A DNA stretch of 44,636 nt, from contig CAJQHO010000047.1 in NCBI GenBank assembly GCA_905478185.1, forward strand, positions 1 through 44,636, written 5' to 3'. Positions 7,622-15,629 of the stretch are shown in pieces (position 1 is the first letter of the stretch; the number at the start of each line of letters is the position of its first letter). The stretch comes from an uncultured Flavobacteriales bacterium (GTDB taxonomy: Bacteria; Bacteroidota; Bacteroidia; Flavobacteriales; BACL11). Below the pieces are notes generated by a model, which saw only the letters and a list, made by a program, of their open reading frames with translations, had not been told where the DNA came from and did no database searches. Made by a program: the position numbers and the translations under genes.

Positions 7622-8779
7622 TTATAAAGTTCCTCTTCTTTCTTGTTCTGCCTCTATTGATTCAAATAACGCTTTAAAGTTTCCTTTCCCAAATGATTGG
7701 GCTCCTTTTCTTTGGATAATTTCAAAGAATAAAGTGGGCCTGTCGGTTAATGGTTTTGTAAAAATTTGCAATAAATAACCTTCATCATCTCTATCCACCA
7801 AAATACCATGTTTTTTCAAAATTGCCATATCCTCAGCAATCTCTCCTACTCTATCCCCTACTGTATCATAATACACTCCCGGAACATATAAAAACTCTAC
7901 TCCTCTTGCTTTCATTGCAGAAACTGTACTTACAATATCATCAGTTGCTACTGCAACATGTTGTACCCCTGGGCCATCATAAAAATCCAAATACTCCTCA
8001 ATTTGTGATTTCTTTTTTCCTTTTGCAGGTTCATTAATTGGAAACTTTACCCTCCCATTTCCATTAGTCATTACCTTACTCATTAAGGCAGTATACTGAG
8101 TAGAAATATCTTTATCATCAAAAGTGATAAGGTTAGCAAATCCCATAGTTTCATTATAGAATTTCTCCCAAATGTTCATTTCATTCCAACCTACATTTGC
8201 CACCATGTGGTCAATGTATTTCAATCCAACAGATTCAGGATTATAGTGCGATTCCCACTTTTCAAATCCTGGCATAAAAGTTCCTTTGTAGTTTTTACGC
8301 TCTACAAAAATATGAACGGTATCTCCATAAATTTTAATCCCTGATGTTGCCACCTCACCATCATTATCCTTTTCTGTTTTTGGTTCTAAGTAAGATTCAG
8401 CACCTCTACTTGTTGTTTCTTCCCAAGCCTTTTTTGCATCATCTACCCAAAGGGCGATTACCTTAACTCCATCACCATGTTTTTTAATGTGATCAAAAAT
8501 CTCATTATCTTCTCCTGGCATTGGTGTCGTAAATACAATTCTGATTTTATCCTGAACCACAACATAAGAAGTTCTGTCCGTAACACCAGTTTCCAACCCA
8601 GCATATGCTAAAGATTGAAAGCCTAAAGCTGTTTTATAAAAGTGAGCTGCTTGTTTAGCATTTCCCACATAATACTCTACATAATCCGTTCCTAATAAAG
8701 GTAAAAAATCCTGTGCATCTGGGAATATTTTATCTAAGGAATAAGTAGTATTGTTTATTTTTGTTAAGTCTTCTCTCAT
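7622..8779 (-). CDS. hppD: HppD, 4-hydroxyphenylpyruvate dioxygenase
   Basis: Converts 4-hydroxyphenylpyruvate to homogentisate, using non-haem Fe(II) and O2, in tyrosine breakdown. 385 residues with two vicinal-oxygen-chelate repeats. The catalytic C-terminal one supplies the iron ligands that can be placed by motif: His191 (YIDHMVANV), His274 (GVQHVAVATDDI) and Glu353 (FFEIIQRKG). It lies 10 bp downstream of hmgA on the same strand, which fits the pathway order of HppD product feeding HmgA. Confidence 0.96.
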   Translation of the reverse strand: MREDLTKINNTTYSLDKIFPDAQDFLPLLGTDYVEYYVGNAKQAAHFYKTALGFQSLAYAGLETGVTDRTSYVVVQDKIRIVFTTPMPGEDNEIFDHIKKHGDGVKVIALWVDDAKKAWEETTSRGAESYLEPKTEKDNDGEVATSGIKIYGDTVHIFVERKNYKGTFMPGFEKWESHYNPESVGLKYIDHMVANVGWNEMNIWEKFYNETMGFANLITFDDKDISTQYTALMSKVMTNGNGRVKFPINEPAKGKKKSQIEEYLDFYDGPGVQHVAVATDDIVSTVSAMKARGVEFLYVPGVYYDTVGDRVGEIAEDMAILKKHGILVDRDDEGYLLQIFTKPLTDRPTLFFEIIQRKGAQSFGKGNFKALFESIEAEQERRGTL

Positions 8780-8789
8780 CTTTTAATAT

Positions 8790-9950
8790 TTATTTTTCAA
8801 GCCATGATTGATGGTAAACTCCATCCGAAAATTCAATAGCTGCTTTTGTTAATTTTAGTGGAGCAAAAGTATCTACCATTACTGCCAATTCATCCGTTTC
8901 CGTTTGTCCAATACTCCTTTCTGCTGCACCAGGGTGTGGTCCGTGAGGAATCCCTGCAGGATGCAAAGAAATATATCCTTCATCTACATGATTTCTACTC
9001 ATAAAATCGCCAGCAACATAATACAACACTTCATCGGAATCGATATTAGAATGATTGTAAGGTGCTGGGATTGATTCTGGATGATAATCGTACATCCTTG
9101 GGCAGAACGAACAAATTACAAATCTGCTTGTTTCAAAAGTTTGGTGAACGGGTGGTGGCTGATGAATTCTTCCAGTTATTGGTTCAAAATCATGTATTGA
9201 AAATGCATACGGAAAATTGTAACCATCCCAACCTGCTACATCAAAGGGATGTGATGCATAAGTATACTCATGAATCATTTGTTCCTTTTTTATTTTGATA
9301 ACGAAATCACCTTGCTCATCATGGGTTTCTAATTCTTCCGGCACTATTATATCACGCTCGCAATAAGGAGAATTCTCTAACATTTGTCCGAAATGATTAC
9401 GATATCTTTTTGGAGTATAAACAGGAGTGTACGATTCTACAATAAACAATCTATTTTCAGAAGAATTGAACTTCATAGTATAAATCATTCCTCTAGGAAT
9501 TACTAAATAATCACCTTCCTTAAACTTAATATTCCCTACAAAAGTTCGTAAAGTTCCTGTTCCTTTATGCACGAAAATTACTTCATCTCCATCTGTGTTT
9601 TTATAAAAATAATCCTCTTCCAAATTAGTTGGAGCCGAAAGCAAGATATTCAAATCATTATTCAACATAATAGAAATTCTACTCTTTAAATGATCGGCAA
9701 CCTTTGGCGCTTCAAACCCTTTTAACATATAGGATTTTAGGTTTTTATCCACTGCAATTTCTGGTGCAACAGAGTATGCTTCTGCAATATTTTTAACTTG
9801 TGTTGGTCTGTGCAAATGATATAGCAAGGACGACATTCCGTCAAAGCCAATTGTTCCAAAAAGTTCTTCATAATGGATGTTTCCATCTTCTTTTCGGAAT
9901 GTGGTGTGCCTTTTATGAGGCATCTTTCCTAATTTATGATATCTTGGCAT
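8790..9950 (-). CDS. hmgA: HmgA, homogentisate 1,2-dioxygenase
   Basis: Opens the homogentisate ring to maleylacetoacetate with Fe(II) and O2. I choose the ATG at 9950 (MPRYHKLGKMPHKRHTTF, 386 residues) because the family begins this way. The frame is open up to 10103, but that longer start would lie upstream of the -7 element at 9966-9973. Motifs include HPFDVAGWDGYNFPYAF, HQPPPVHQTFE and HPAGIPHGPHPG, rich in the His residues of the cupin iron site. First gene of the minus-strand tyrosine-degradation run, divergent from the fumarylacetoacetase gene. Confidence 0.94.
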   Translation of the reverse strand: MPRYHKLGKMPHKRHTTFRKEDGNIHYEELFGTIGFDGMSSLLYHLHRPTQVKNIAEAYSVAPEIAVDKNLKSYMLKGFEAPKVADHLKSRISIMLNNDLNILLSAPTNLEEDYFYKNTDGDEVIFVHKGTGTLRTFVGNIKFKEGDYLVIPRGMIYTMKFNSSENRLFIVESYTPVYTPKRYRNHFGQMLENSPYCERDIIVPEELETHDEQGDFVIKIKKEQMIHEYTYASHPFDVAGWDGYNFPYAFSIHDFEPITGRIHQPPPVHQTFETSRFVICSFCPRMYDYHPESIPAPYNHSNIDSDEVLYYVAGDFMSRNHVDEGYISLHPAGIPHGPHPGAAERSIGQTETDELAVMVDTFAPLKLTKAAIEFSDGVYHQSWLEK

Positions 9951-9965
9951 ACTGTTATTTTTATG

Positions 9966-9973
9966 CAAATATA
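9966..9973 (-). promoter_or_regulatory. -7 element for hmgA-hppD-bcp
   Basis: On the minus strand this reads TATATTTG, an exact TAnnTTTG match 15 nt before the chosen hmgA ATG at 9950. It argues against the longer upstream start at 10103. Confidence 0.6.
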
Positions 9974-10026
9974 ATACATAAAACACAAACATAGCATGAA
10001 TTACATCCTCCCTAAAATAAAAATGA

Positions 10027-10034
10027 TAATTTTG
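10027..10034 (+). promoter_or_regulatory. -7 element for the fumarylacetoacetate hydrolase gene
   Basis: TAATTTTG matches TAnnTTTG and ends 9 nt before the ATG at 10044. A transcript from here would have almost no leader and would exclude an upstream start at 9996. Confidence 0.55.
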
Positions 10035-10043
10035 CCTTACAAA

Positions 10044-11021
10044 ATGAAACTCCTTACTTATAAAATAAATAATTTTGATACTCCTCAAATTGGAGTGTTG
10101 CAAAATCAGTTAGTATACGGCCTAAATAATTGTTTTGGTAATATCTCTTTAATTGAACTTATTCAGCTTAAAAAATACCAGGACCAAGTAGCTTCCTTTA
10201 TTTGTAATGAAGATTGTTTGAAACACGACATTAAAGACGTTACTGTTTTACCAACTATACCAAAACCTACTTCTTTTCGTGATGCTTATGCTTTTAGGCA
10301 ACATGTTGCTACCTCCAGAAAAAATAGAGGGGTAGATATGATTCCTGAATTTGATGAATTTCCGGTATTTTATTTTTCTAACCACAATGCTATGTTTGGA
10401 GATGGAGAAGAAATAGAACTTATGCCCGATCATTTTCACAGGTTAGATTATGAACTAGAATTTGCTATTGTAATTGGAAAGGGAGGTAAAAATATTTTAG
10501 CTAAAGATGCAGATAAGCACATTGCTGGATTCTGTATTTTGAATGACATAAGCGCCAGAAGATTGCAAATGGAAGAAATGAAACTGAATTTAGGCCCTGC
10601 AAAAGGGAAAGATTTTGCGAATGTAATTGGCCCTTATTTAGTAACTCCTGATGAATTAGAAAGCAAGAGTATTGATACTCCTTTTGGTAAAAAATACGAT
10701 TTAAAAATGAGTTGTTATGTAAATGGAGAATTACTTTCAAAAGGAAATGCAAAAGATATGAATTGGAGTTTTGCTGAAATAATTGAGAGAGCTTCATATG
10801 GTGTTGAATTATTTCCTGGAGATGTAATTGGATCAGGAACTGTTGGAACAGGATGTTTGTTAGAACTAAATGGTACTGGGAAAAGAGATAATCCAGAGTA
10901 TCAAGAAAGATGGATAGAGGAAAATGATGAGGTAGAAATGCAAATTGAAGGATTAGGAAAAATCACAAATAAAATTGTAAAAGCAAATTCTGATCACTCA
11001 ATTTTAAAATTGAAAAAATGA
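10044..11021 (+). CDS. Fumarylacetoacetate hydrolase family protein
   Basis: Predicted to split fumarylacetoacetate into fumarate and acetoacetate, the last step of the homogentisate pathway. 325 residues from the ATG at 10044; the 16 extra codons of the longer frame precede a good promoter element and look unlike coding sequence. The FAH-fold metal-site motifs DYELEFAIVIGKGG and GFCILNDISARRLQ are present, followed by LGPAKGKDFANVIGPYLVT. It diverges from hmgA and overlaps the flavin reductase start by ATGA (11018-11021). A more general FAH-fold hydrolase is possible, but its neighbours favour tyrosine degradation. Maleylacetoacetate isomerase is not in the window. Confidence 0.92.
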   Translation: MKLLTYKINNFDTPQIGVLQNQLVYGLNNCFGNISLIELIQLKKYQDQVASFICNEDCLKHDIKDVTVLPTIPKPTSFRDAYAFRQHVATSRKNRGVDMIPEFDEFPVFYFSNHNAMFGDGEEIELMPDHFHRLDYELEFAIVIGKGGKNILAKDADKHIAGFCILNDISARRLQMEEMKLNLGPAKGKDFANVIGPYLVTPDELESKSIDTPFGKKYDLKMSCYVNGELLSKGNAKDMNWSFAEIIERASYGVELFPGDVIGSGTVGTGCLLELNGTGKRDNPEYQERWIEENDEVEMQIEGLGKITNKIVKANSDHSILKLKK

Positions 11022-11857
11022 TAAAAACATTAGACATAACTAAAGGAGAAGTAGAGGGATTATATAGGATTTTATCATCAGCCGTAACACCAAGACCAAT
11101 TGCTTTAGTAAGTACAGTTGATAAAGATGGAACCCAAAATTTAGCTCCATTTTCATTCTTCAATGTCTTTTCTGTAAACCCACCAATTATGGTTTTCTCC
11201 CCTGTAAAAAGCGGAAGATTCGGAACAAATAAACACACTTTAGAAAATGTAATGGACGTAAAAGAATGTGTAATAGCATTAGTTACTGAAGATACAGCTC
11301 AACAAGTTTCATTAGCTTCTTGCAGTTTCGAAAAAGGGGTAAATGAATTTGAAAAATCTGGACTAACAGAAGTGAAATCAGACTTAATTAAGCCCAGCAG
11401 AATTTTAGAATCTCCAATAAATTTCGAGTGCAAAGTAAATGATATTGTAGTATTAGGAGAAGAAGGAGGTGCAGGAAATTTAGTAATTGCTGAAGTTTTG
11501 AAAGTGCATATCAATGATGATATTTTAGATGAAAAAGGGGAAGTAGATCCGTTTAAAATGAATATTGTAAGCAGATATGGTGCGAATTGGTACGGAAAAA
11601 CGACTAAAGATTCATTGTATGAAATCGCAAAACCTATTTCAAGGACAGGTATGGGATTTGATAAATTACCTGAAAACATAAAAAACTCAAATATTTTAAC
11701 TGGAAATGATTTAGCAATTTTAGCATCAGCAGAAAATATTCCAGCTAAAATTGAGTTAAACGCAAGAGAAAATAAATCAAAAGAAGAAAAACATATATTT
11801 GCAAAAGAATTATTAAGCCAAGGAAAAGCAGAAGAAGCCTGGCAAATACTAATATAA
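11018..11857 (+). CDS. Flavin reductase-like domain protein
   Basis: 279 residues with an FMN-binding split-barrel flavin reductase domain over roughly the first 200. The segment SAVTPRPIALVSTVDKDG, followed by NLAPFSFFNVFSVNPP, is the family's flavin-binding N-terminal pattern. The C-terminal 70 residues are charged and probably helical. ATGA overlap with the upstream hydrolase implies translational coupling. Such genes accompany homogentisate genes in many Bacteroidota; the substrate or partner oxygenase is not known. Cytoplasmic, as no signal peptide is seen. Confidence 0.88.
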   Translation: MIKTLDITKGEVEGLYRILSSAVTPRPIALVSTVDKDGTQNLAPFSFFNVFSVNPPIMVFSPVKSGRFGTNKHTLENVMDVKECVIALVTEDTAQQVSLASCSFEKGVNEFEKSGLTEVKSDLIKPSRILESPINFECKVNDIVVLGEEGGAGNLVIAEVLKVHINDDILDEKGEVDPFKMNIVSRYGANWYGKTTKDSLYEIAKPISRTGMGFDKLPENIKNSNILTGNDLAILASAENIPAKIELNARENKSKEEKHIFAKELLSQGKAEEAWQILI

Positions 11858-11881
11858 ACTAACTACAAAAAAAGAAAAACT

Positions 11882-12481
11882 ATGTCATTCGAATTACCAA
11901 AATTACCTTACGCTTATGATGCGTTAGAACCAAATATTGATGCAAGAACAATGGAAATACACCATTCAAAACATCATAATGGATATACAAATAACCTAAA
12001 TAATGCAATTGCAGGAACTGATTTAGCAGGGAAATCTATTGAGGAAATTTGTGCTACACCAGGTTTAAGTGGTGGAGCAAGAAATAATGGAGGAGGTTAC
12101 TACAACCATAATATGTTCTGGACATCAATGAGTCCGAATGGAGGAGGAATTCCAACTGCAGCTATTGCTGATGCAATAAATGCTAAATTTGGTTCTTTTG
12201 AAAACTTTAAAGATGAATTTTCGAAAGCAGCAGCTACAAGATTTGGATCAGGATGGGCTTGGCTAGGTGTGTGTGATGGAAAATTATGCGTATGCTCTAC
12301 TGCTAACCAAGATAATCCTTTAATGCAGGGTCAATGTGGTTGCACACCAGTTTTATGCTTAGATGTATGGGAGCATGCCTACTATTTAAACTACCAGAAC
12401 AGACGCCCAGACTACATCAATGCATTCTTTAATGTTATCAATTGGGCTGAAGTAAATAAAAGATACACTGCAGCTTTATAA
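11882..12481 (+). CDS. sodA: Superoxide dismutase, Fe/Mn family, cysteine-rich
   Basis: Dismutates superoxide to O2 and H2O2. 199 residues with the four metal ligands His27, His76, Asp161 and His165 ([18 protein letters not shown]). Gly at four residues before His76 and Gln143 in ANQD are the pattern of manganese-preferring enzymes, though cambialistic use is possible. Unusually there are seven cysteines: 57, 131, 136, 138, 152, 154 and 159. Six of them fall between 131 and 159, next to the metal-binding segment. No signal peptide, so cytoplasmic. It lies 24 bp after the flavin reductase; an own promoter is not obvious. Confidence 0.95.
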   Translation: MSFELPKLPYAYDALEPNIDARTMEIHHSKHHNGYTNNLNNAIAGTDLAGKSIEEICATPGLSGGARNNGGGYYNHNMFWTSMSPNGGGIPTAAIADAINAKFGSFENFKDEFSKAAATRFGSGWAWLGVCDGKLCVCSTANQDNPLMQGQCGCTPVLCLDVWEHAYYLNYQNRRPDYINAFFNVINWAEVNKRYTAAL

Positions 12482-12489
12482 TATTTTTA

Positions 12490-12497
12490 TAAATTTG
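12490..12497 (+). promoter_or_regulatory. -7 element for the exbB-exbD operon
   Basis: TAAATTTG matches TAnnTTTG and lies 40 nt before the ATG at 12538. The A-rich leader between them has no Shine-Dalgarno sequence. Confidence 0.55.
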
Positions 12498-12537
12498 CCA
12501 CACTTAAAAAATAATAATCAAACAAATTAAAAAGAAA

Positions 12538-13347
12538 ATGAAAAACATATTTGCCTTAATCGCCCTTTTAGGATTATTCCTTGCTGGGACTTACACAGTT
12601 TACGCACAAGATACTGCTGACACACTTGCAACTGAAGAAGTTGTTGATACAGCTGTTGCAGTGGAAGAAGCTCCTGCTGAAGTGGAAGAAGTAGCAACTG
12701 AAGAAGTAGTTGAAGAATCTGCATCTTTTCACCAAATTATCAAGCAAAAATTTATTGAAGGAGGACCTGGATTTATGGGGATTGTATTGTTATGTTTAAT
12801 CTTAGGATTAGCTTTAGCAATTGAAAGAATCATCTATTTAAACATGGCTACTACTGATACTGATAAATTATTAAATGATGTTGAATCTGCTTTAAACAAT
12901 GGAGGAGTTGATGCTGCTAAAGAAGTTTGTAGAAATACAAACGGACCAGTTGCTTCTATCTTTTACCAAGGTTTAGAAAGATCAAATGAAGGAGTTGAGA
13001 TGGTTGAAAAATCTATTGTTTCTTACGGATCAGTTCAAATGGGACTTTTAGAAAAAGGATTATCTTGGATTTCATTATTTATTGCTCTTGCTCCTATGCT
13101 TGGGTTTATGGGTACTGTAATTGGTATGATTGGAGCATTTGATGCTATTGAAGCTGCAGGAGATATTTCTCCATCATTAGTTGCTGGAGGAATTAAAGTT
13201 GCCTTATTAACTACTGTATTCGGACTTATTGTAGCAATGATTCTACAAATATTCTATAATTACTTAATTGCAAAAGTTGATTCAATTGTTAACTCTATGG
13301 AAGATGCTTCTATCTCTTTAATTGACTTATTGGTTAAAAATAAATAA
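12538..13347 (+). CDS. exbB: ExbB/TolQ/MotA-type proton channel protein
   Basis: The proton-conducting subunit of a TonB-ExbB-ExbD motor in the inner membrane. 269 residues: a signal-like N-terminus (residues 1-21, ending VYAQ), a low-complexity periplasmic segment rich in Glu, Val and Ala (about 28-60), then three membrane spans near 75-92, 172-190 and 218-240. The conserved core LSWISLFIALAPMLGFMGTVIGMI is present. It is followed by a small membrane protein and two ExbD genes 2 bp or less apart, so this is one operon. Likely energises TonB receptors such as the one at 39197-41257; that link is inferred. Confidence 0.93.
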   Translation: MKNIFALIALLGLFLAGTYTVYAQDTADTLATEEVVDTAVAVEEAPAEVEEVATEEVVEESASFHQIIKQKFIEGGPGFMGIVLLCLILGLALAIERIIYLNMATTDTDKLLNDVESALNNGGVDAAKEVCRNTNGPVASIFYQGLERSNEGVEMVEKSIVSYGSVQMGLLEKGLSWISLFIALAPMLGFMGTVIGMIGAFDAIEAAGDISPSLVAGGIKVALLTTVFGLIVAMILQIFYNYLIAKVDSIVNSMEDASISLIDLLVKNK

Positions 13348-13349
13348 TC

Positions 13350-13679
13350 ATGGAAAGTTTAATTAATATAGGAATCATATTAACCTACCTGATGGTTGCT
13401 TTTGCAGCCTTAGCAGCTATTGGTTTTGGTATCAAAAAAATGATGCAAAAAACTAACAATGCTAAAAAGACATTGTATTCAATTGGAGGTCTTTTAGTTA
13501 TTATGCTTATTTCTTACCTTATGTCTTCTGATGAAGTATTAGGTTCGTACGAAAAATATGAAATTACAGCTTCAACAGCTAAAAGGGTTGGGATGGGATT
13601 GACAACTTTCTATTTATTAGCAATTGGTGCAATTGGTGCTGTTTTGTATGCTGAATTATCAAAAGTATTTTCTAAATAA
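13350..13679 (+). CDS. Small membrane protein of the ExbBD operon, unknown function
   Basis: 109 residues with three predicted membrane spans, near 7-27, 43-59 and 85-105. I recognise no named domain. It sits 2 bp after exbB, and its stop overlaps the exbD ATG by one base (13679), so it is made together with the motor. Position suggests an accessory or stabilising subunit, which is inference. The same position is, as far as I recall, occupied by a similar protein in other Bacteroidota. Confidence 0.85.
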   Translation: MESLINIGIILTYLMVAFAALAAIGFGIKKMMQKTNNAKKTLYSIGGLLVIMLISYLMSSDEVLGSYEKYEITASTAKRVGMGLTTFYLLAIGAIGAVLYAELSKVFSK

Positions 13680-14230
13680 TGGCAAGCAAAAGAAGAGGTT
13701 TACCCGAAATTAATGCAGGATCAATGGCAGATATTGCCTTTTTACTGCTTATCTTTTTCTTGGTAACTACAACTATGGATCAGGATACTGGTATTGCTCG
13801 TAAATTACCTCCAATGCCTGAAGAAGAATTGCAAGAAGAAGATCCTCAAATTCATGCTAAGAACATTTATACCGTACTTATTAATTCTCATAATCAACTT
13901 TTAGTTGAAGGAGAATTAATGGATATTTCACAGTTAAAAGATGGAGCTAAGAAGTTTATCAATAATAATGGTATTGATCCTAACTCATCAGAAAATCCTG
14001 AGAAAGCTATTATCTCATTACAGAATGATAGAGGTACTGAGTACATGACTTATATAAGAGTGCAAAATGAATTAGCTGCTGCATATACTGATTTAAGAAA
14101 TAATGCATCTTTAAACGAATTTGGAGAGAGGTATGCTGATTTGAATAAAACTCAGATGAAGGAAATAAGGAAAATGTATCCTCAAAAAATATCAGAAGCT
14201 GAACCTAAAAATATAGGAGGAGATGAGTAA
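13679..14230 (+). CDS. exbD: ExbD/TolR family biopolymer transport protein (first copy)
   Basis: 183 residues. A short cytoplasmic N-terminus with RGLPEINAGSMADIAFLLLIFFLVTT is the ExbD single membrane span, and its Asp (in SMADIAF) is the proton-path residue. The rest is periplasmic and rich in Glu and Asn, longer than the classic ExbD tail. It overlaps the upstream small gene by 1 bp and the second exbD by 8 bp. Confidence 0.93.
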   Translation: MASKRRGLPEINAGSMADIAFLLLIFFLVTTTMDQDTGIARKLPPMPEEELQEEDPQIHAKNIYTVLINSHNQLLVEGELMDISQLKDGAKKFINNNGIDPNSSENPEKAIISLQNDRGTEYMTYIRVQNELAAAYTDLRNNASLNEFGERYADLNKTQMKEIRKMYPQKISEAEPKNIGGDE

Positions 14231-14690
14231 ATTTAGAAAAGACGGAAAAAAAGGAATGCCAGCAATTTCAACTGCTTCCTTACCAGATATTGTATTTATG
14301 TTACTTTTCTTTTTTATGGTAACTACTGTAATGCGTGAAACAACTTTATTTGTAAGCGTAACTACACCAAAAGCTACTGAGATTAAGAAATTAAAGAAGA
14401 AATCATTAGTAAGTTATATCTATATTGGTAGTCCAGTAAGAAGAATGCAATCTTCATACGGTACTGCTGCAAGAATACAACTTAATGATGCTTTTGCATC
14501 AGTTGATGAAATACAAGAATTTATTGCTACTGAGCGTGAAGCTAGAGATGAGAAAGAGATTCCTTACATGACAACATCAATTAAAGCTGATGAGACTGTA
14601 AAAATGGGAATTATTACTGATGTAAAACAGGAGCTCAGGAAAGCAAACGCACTTAAAATTAACTATTCTACTAGAAAAGGAACTTACTAA
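14223..14690 (+). CDS. exbD: ExbD/TolR family biopolymer transport protein (second copy)
   Basis: 155 residues, a divergent paralogue of the gene before it. TASLPDIVFMLLFFFMVTTVM contains the membrane span with the conserved Asp, followed by a basic then mixed periplasmic domain (KKLKKKSLVSYIYIG). Two unequal ExbD proteins per ExbB are common in Bacteroidota and may form a heterodimer. Last gene of the operon; a strong hairpin follows at 14716-14746. No tonB gene lies in the window. Confidence 0.93.
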   Translation: MSKFRKDGKKGMPAISTASLPDIVFMLLFFFMVTTVMRETTLFVSVTTPKATEIKKLKKKSLVSYIYIGSPVRRMQSSYGTAARIQLNDAFASVDEIQEFIATEREARDEKEIPYMTTSIKADETVKMGIITDVKQELRKANALKINYSTRKGTY

Positions 14691-14715
14691 GTTATAAACT
14701 TTATTTTAGACAACA

Positions 14716-14746
14716 AAAGAAAGACTGATTTTATCAGTCTTTCTTT
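14716..14746. terminator. Bidirectional hairpin terminator between exbD and the CPBP protease gene
   Basis: A 14-bp perfect stem (14716-14729 with 14733-14746) around a three-base TTT loop. A-rich and T-rich stem ends give a poly-U-like tract on both strands. It serves the convergent exbD and CPBP genes; the CPBP stop codon (14734-14736) lies within the stem. Confidence 0.8.
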
Positions 14747-15606
14747 ATGCTTACAGTTTTGTAAAACATAAAGAGCAAAACAACCACAGAAGCAAAAGAG
14801 AAAAGAGCCATCATAGGGTCAACCTCTACATCTGAAAGAACTGAATACACCCCACTATCTACTTTAAAAGTAGGATAAGAAATAATAACTGCCTGAGCAT
14901 TATTTGTAAAATGAGCTAGTATTGGCAACCACAGACTTCCACTCCAGTAAAATAGATATCCTAATAACACTCCTAAAATGAACCTAGGGAAGAACCCCTG
15001 AAAGTGCAAATGTATAGCTGAGAAAAGCACAGCTGTTACAATTATTGCAACATGAGGGTTTGATAACCACTTAGAAAATGATTGCTGCAAATAACCTCTA
15101 AAAAGCAATTCCTCACCTATTGCAGGTACAATTGCTATAACTAAAAGATTAAAGAGTAAATCTCCTAAATGATTCATCTTTAAGAAAGACTCCACTATTT
15201 TTTCAGAATCATTCCCTAAGCGTAAAATCCAATCAGGAAAGGGAATGCTCATATTCATTTCTAACAACCAACCAATAAAAGGAGTAATGAGCATCATTAT
15301 AACTATTACCAAAAATGCAGATTGTCTTTTAAAGTTAAAAAGGAGTTTATAATTAAAATCAGTAAGATAAGTATACAATAAAGTTGGAGCAACAAATAAG
15401 CCAATCGCACTAAAAAGTTGTAATAACTTTAAATAATTAACTGCAACTTGATTGCTTAAATCTTGTGACAGTCCAAAATCAGAAAAGAAAAGAACAATTG
15501 CAGAACCAACCAAAGTAAGCAGTATTACCGATACAAAAATCAATAAAAACAAAATCCCAATTTTAGTTGCTGATGACTTATCTTTATAAATTCCTTTAAA
15601 TCCCAT
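14734..15606 (-). CDS. CPBP family intramembrane glutamic endopeptidase
   Basis: A multi-pass inner-membrane protein (about eight spans) with all CPBP/Abi signature motifs: EELLFRG with the Glu pair and Arg, the FSAIHLHFQGF segment with catalytic His, and HFTNNAQAV. The frame extends to an ATG at 15624, but I prefer the ATG at 15606 (MGFKGIYKDK, 290 residues), because a weak -7-like AATATTTG at 15622-15629 lies just upstream and would contain the longer start. Relatives cleave prenylated or membrane proteins, or act in bacteriocin self-immunity; the substrate here is unknown. Confidence 0.87.
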   Translation of the reverse strand: MGFKGIYKDKSSATKIGILFLLIFVSVILLTLVGSAIVLFFSDFGLSQDLSNQVAVNYLKLLQLFSAIGLFVAPTLLYTYLTDFNYKLLFNFKRQSAFLVIVIMMLITPFIGWLLEMNMSIPFPDWILRLGNDSEKIVESFLKMNHLGDLLFNLLVIAIVPAIGEELLFRGYLQQSFSKWLSNPHVAIIVTAVLFSAIHLHFQGFFPRFILGVLLGYLFYWSGSLWLPILAHFTNNAQAVIISYPTFKVDSGVYSVLSDVEVDPMMALFSFASVVVLLFMFYKTVSIKKD

Positions 15607-15613
15607 TATTGTG

Positions 15614-15621
15614 TATTTTTG
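15614..15621 (+). promoter_or_regulatory. -7 element for dus
   Basis: TATTTTTG matches TAnnTTTG and ends 8 nt before the chosen dus ATG at 15630, implying a leaderless or near-leaderless message. Confidence 0.55.
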
Positions 15622-15629
15622 CAAATATT

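Noticed and set aside
9951-10103. Longer N-terminus for hmgA (start at 10103)
   Set aside because: The added residues do not resemble the family, overlap the divergent gene's leader, and lie upstream of a good minus-strand -7 element.
14734-15606. Abortive-infection (Abi) defence protein
   Set aside because: The motifs are those of the general CPBP protease family; no phage-defence partner genes are present, so a defence role is not supported.
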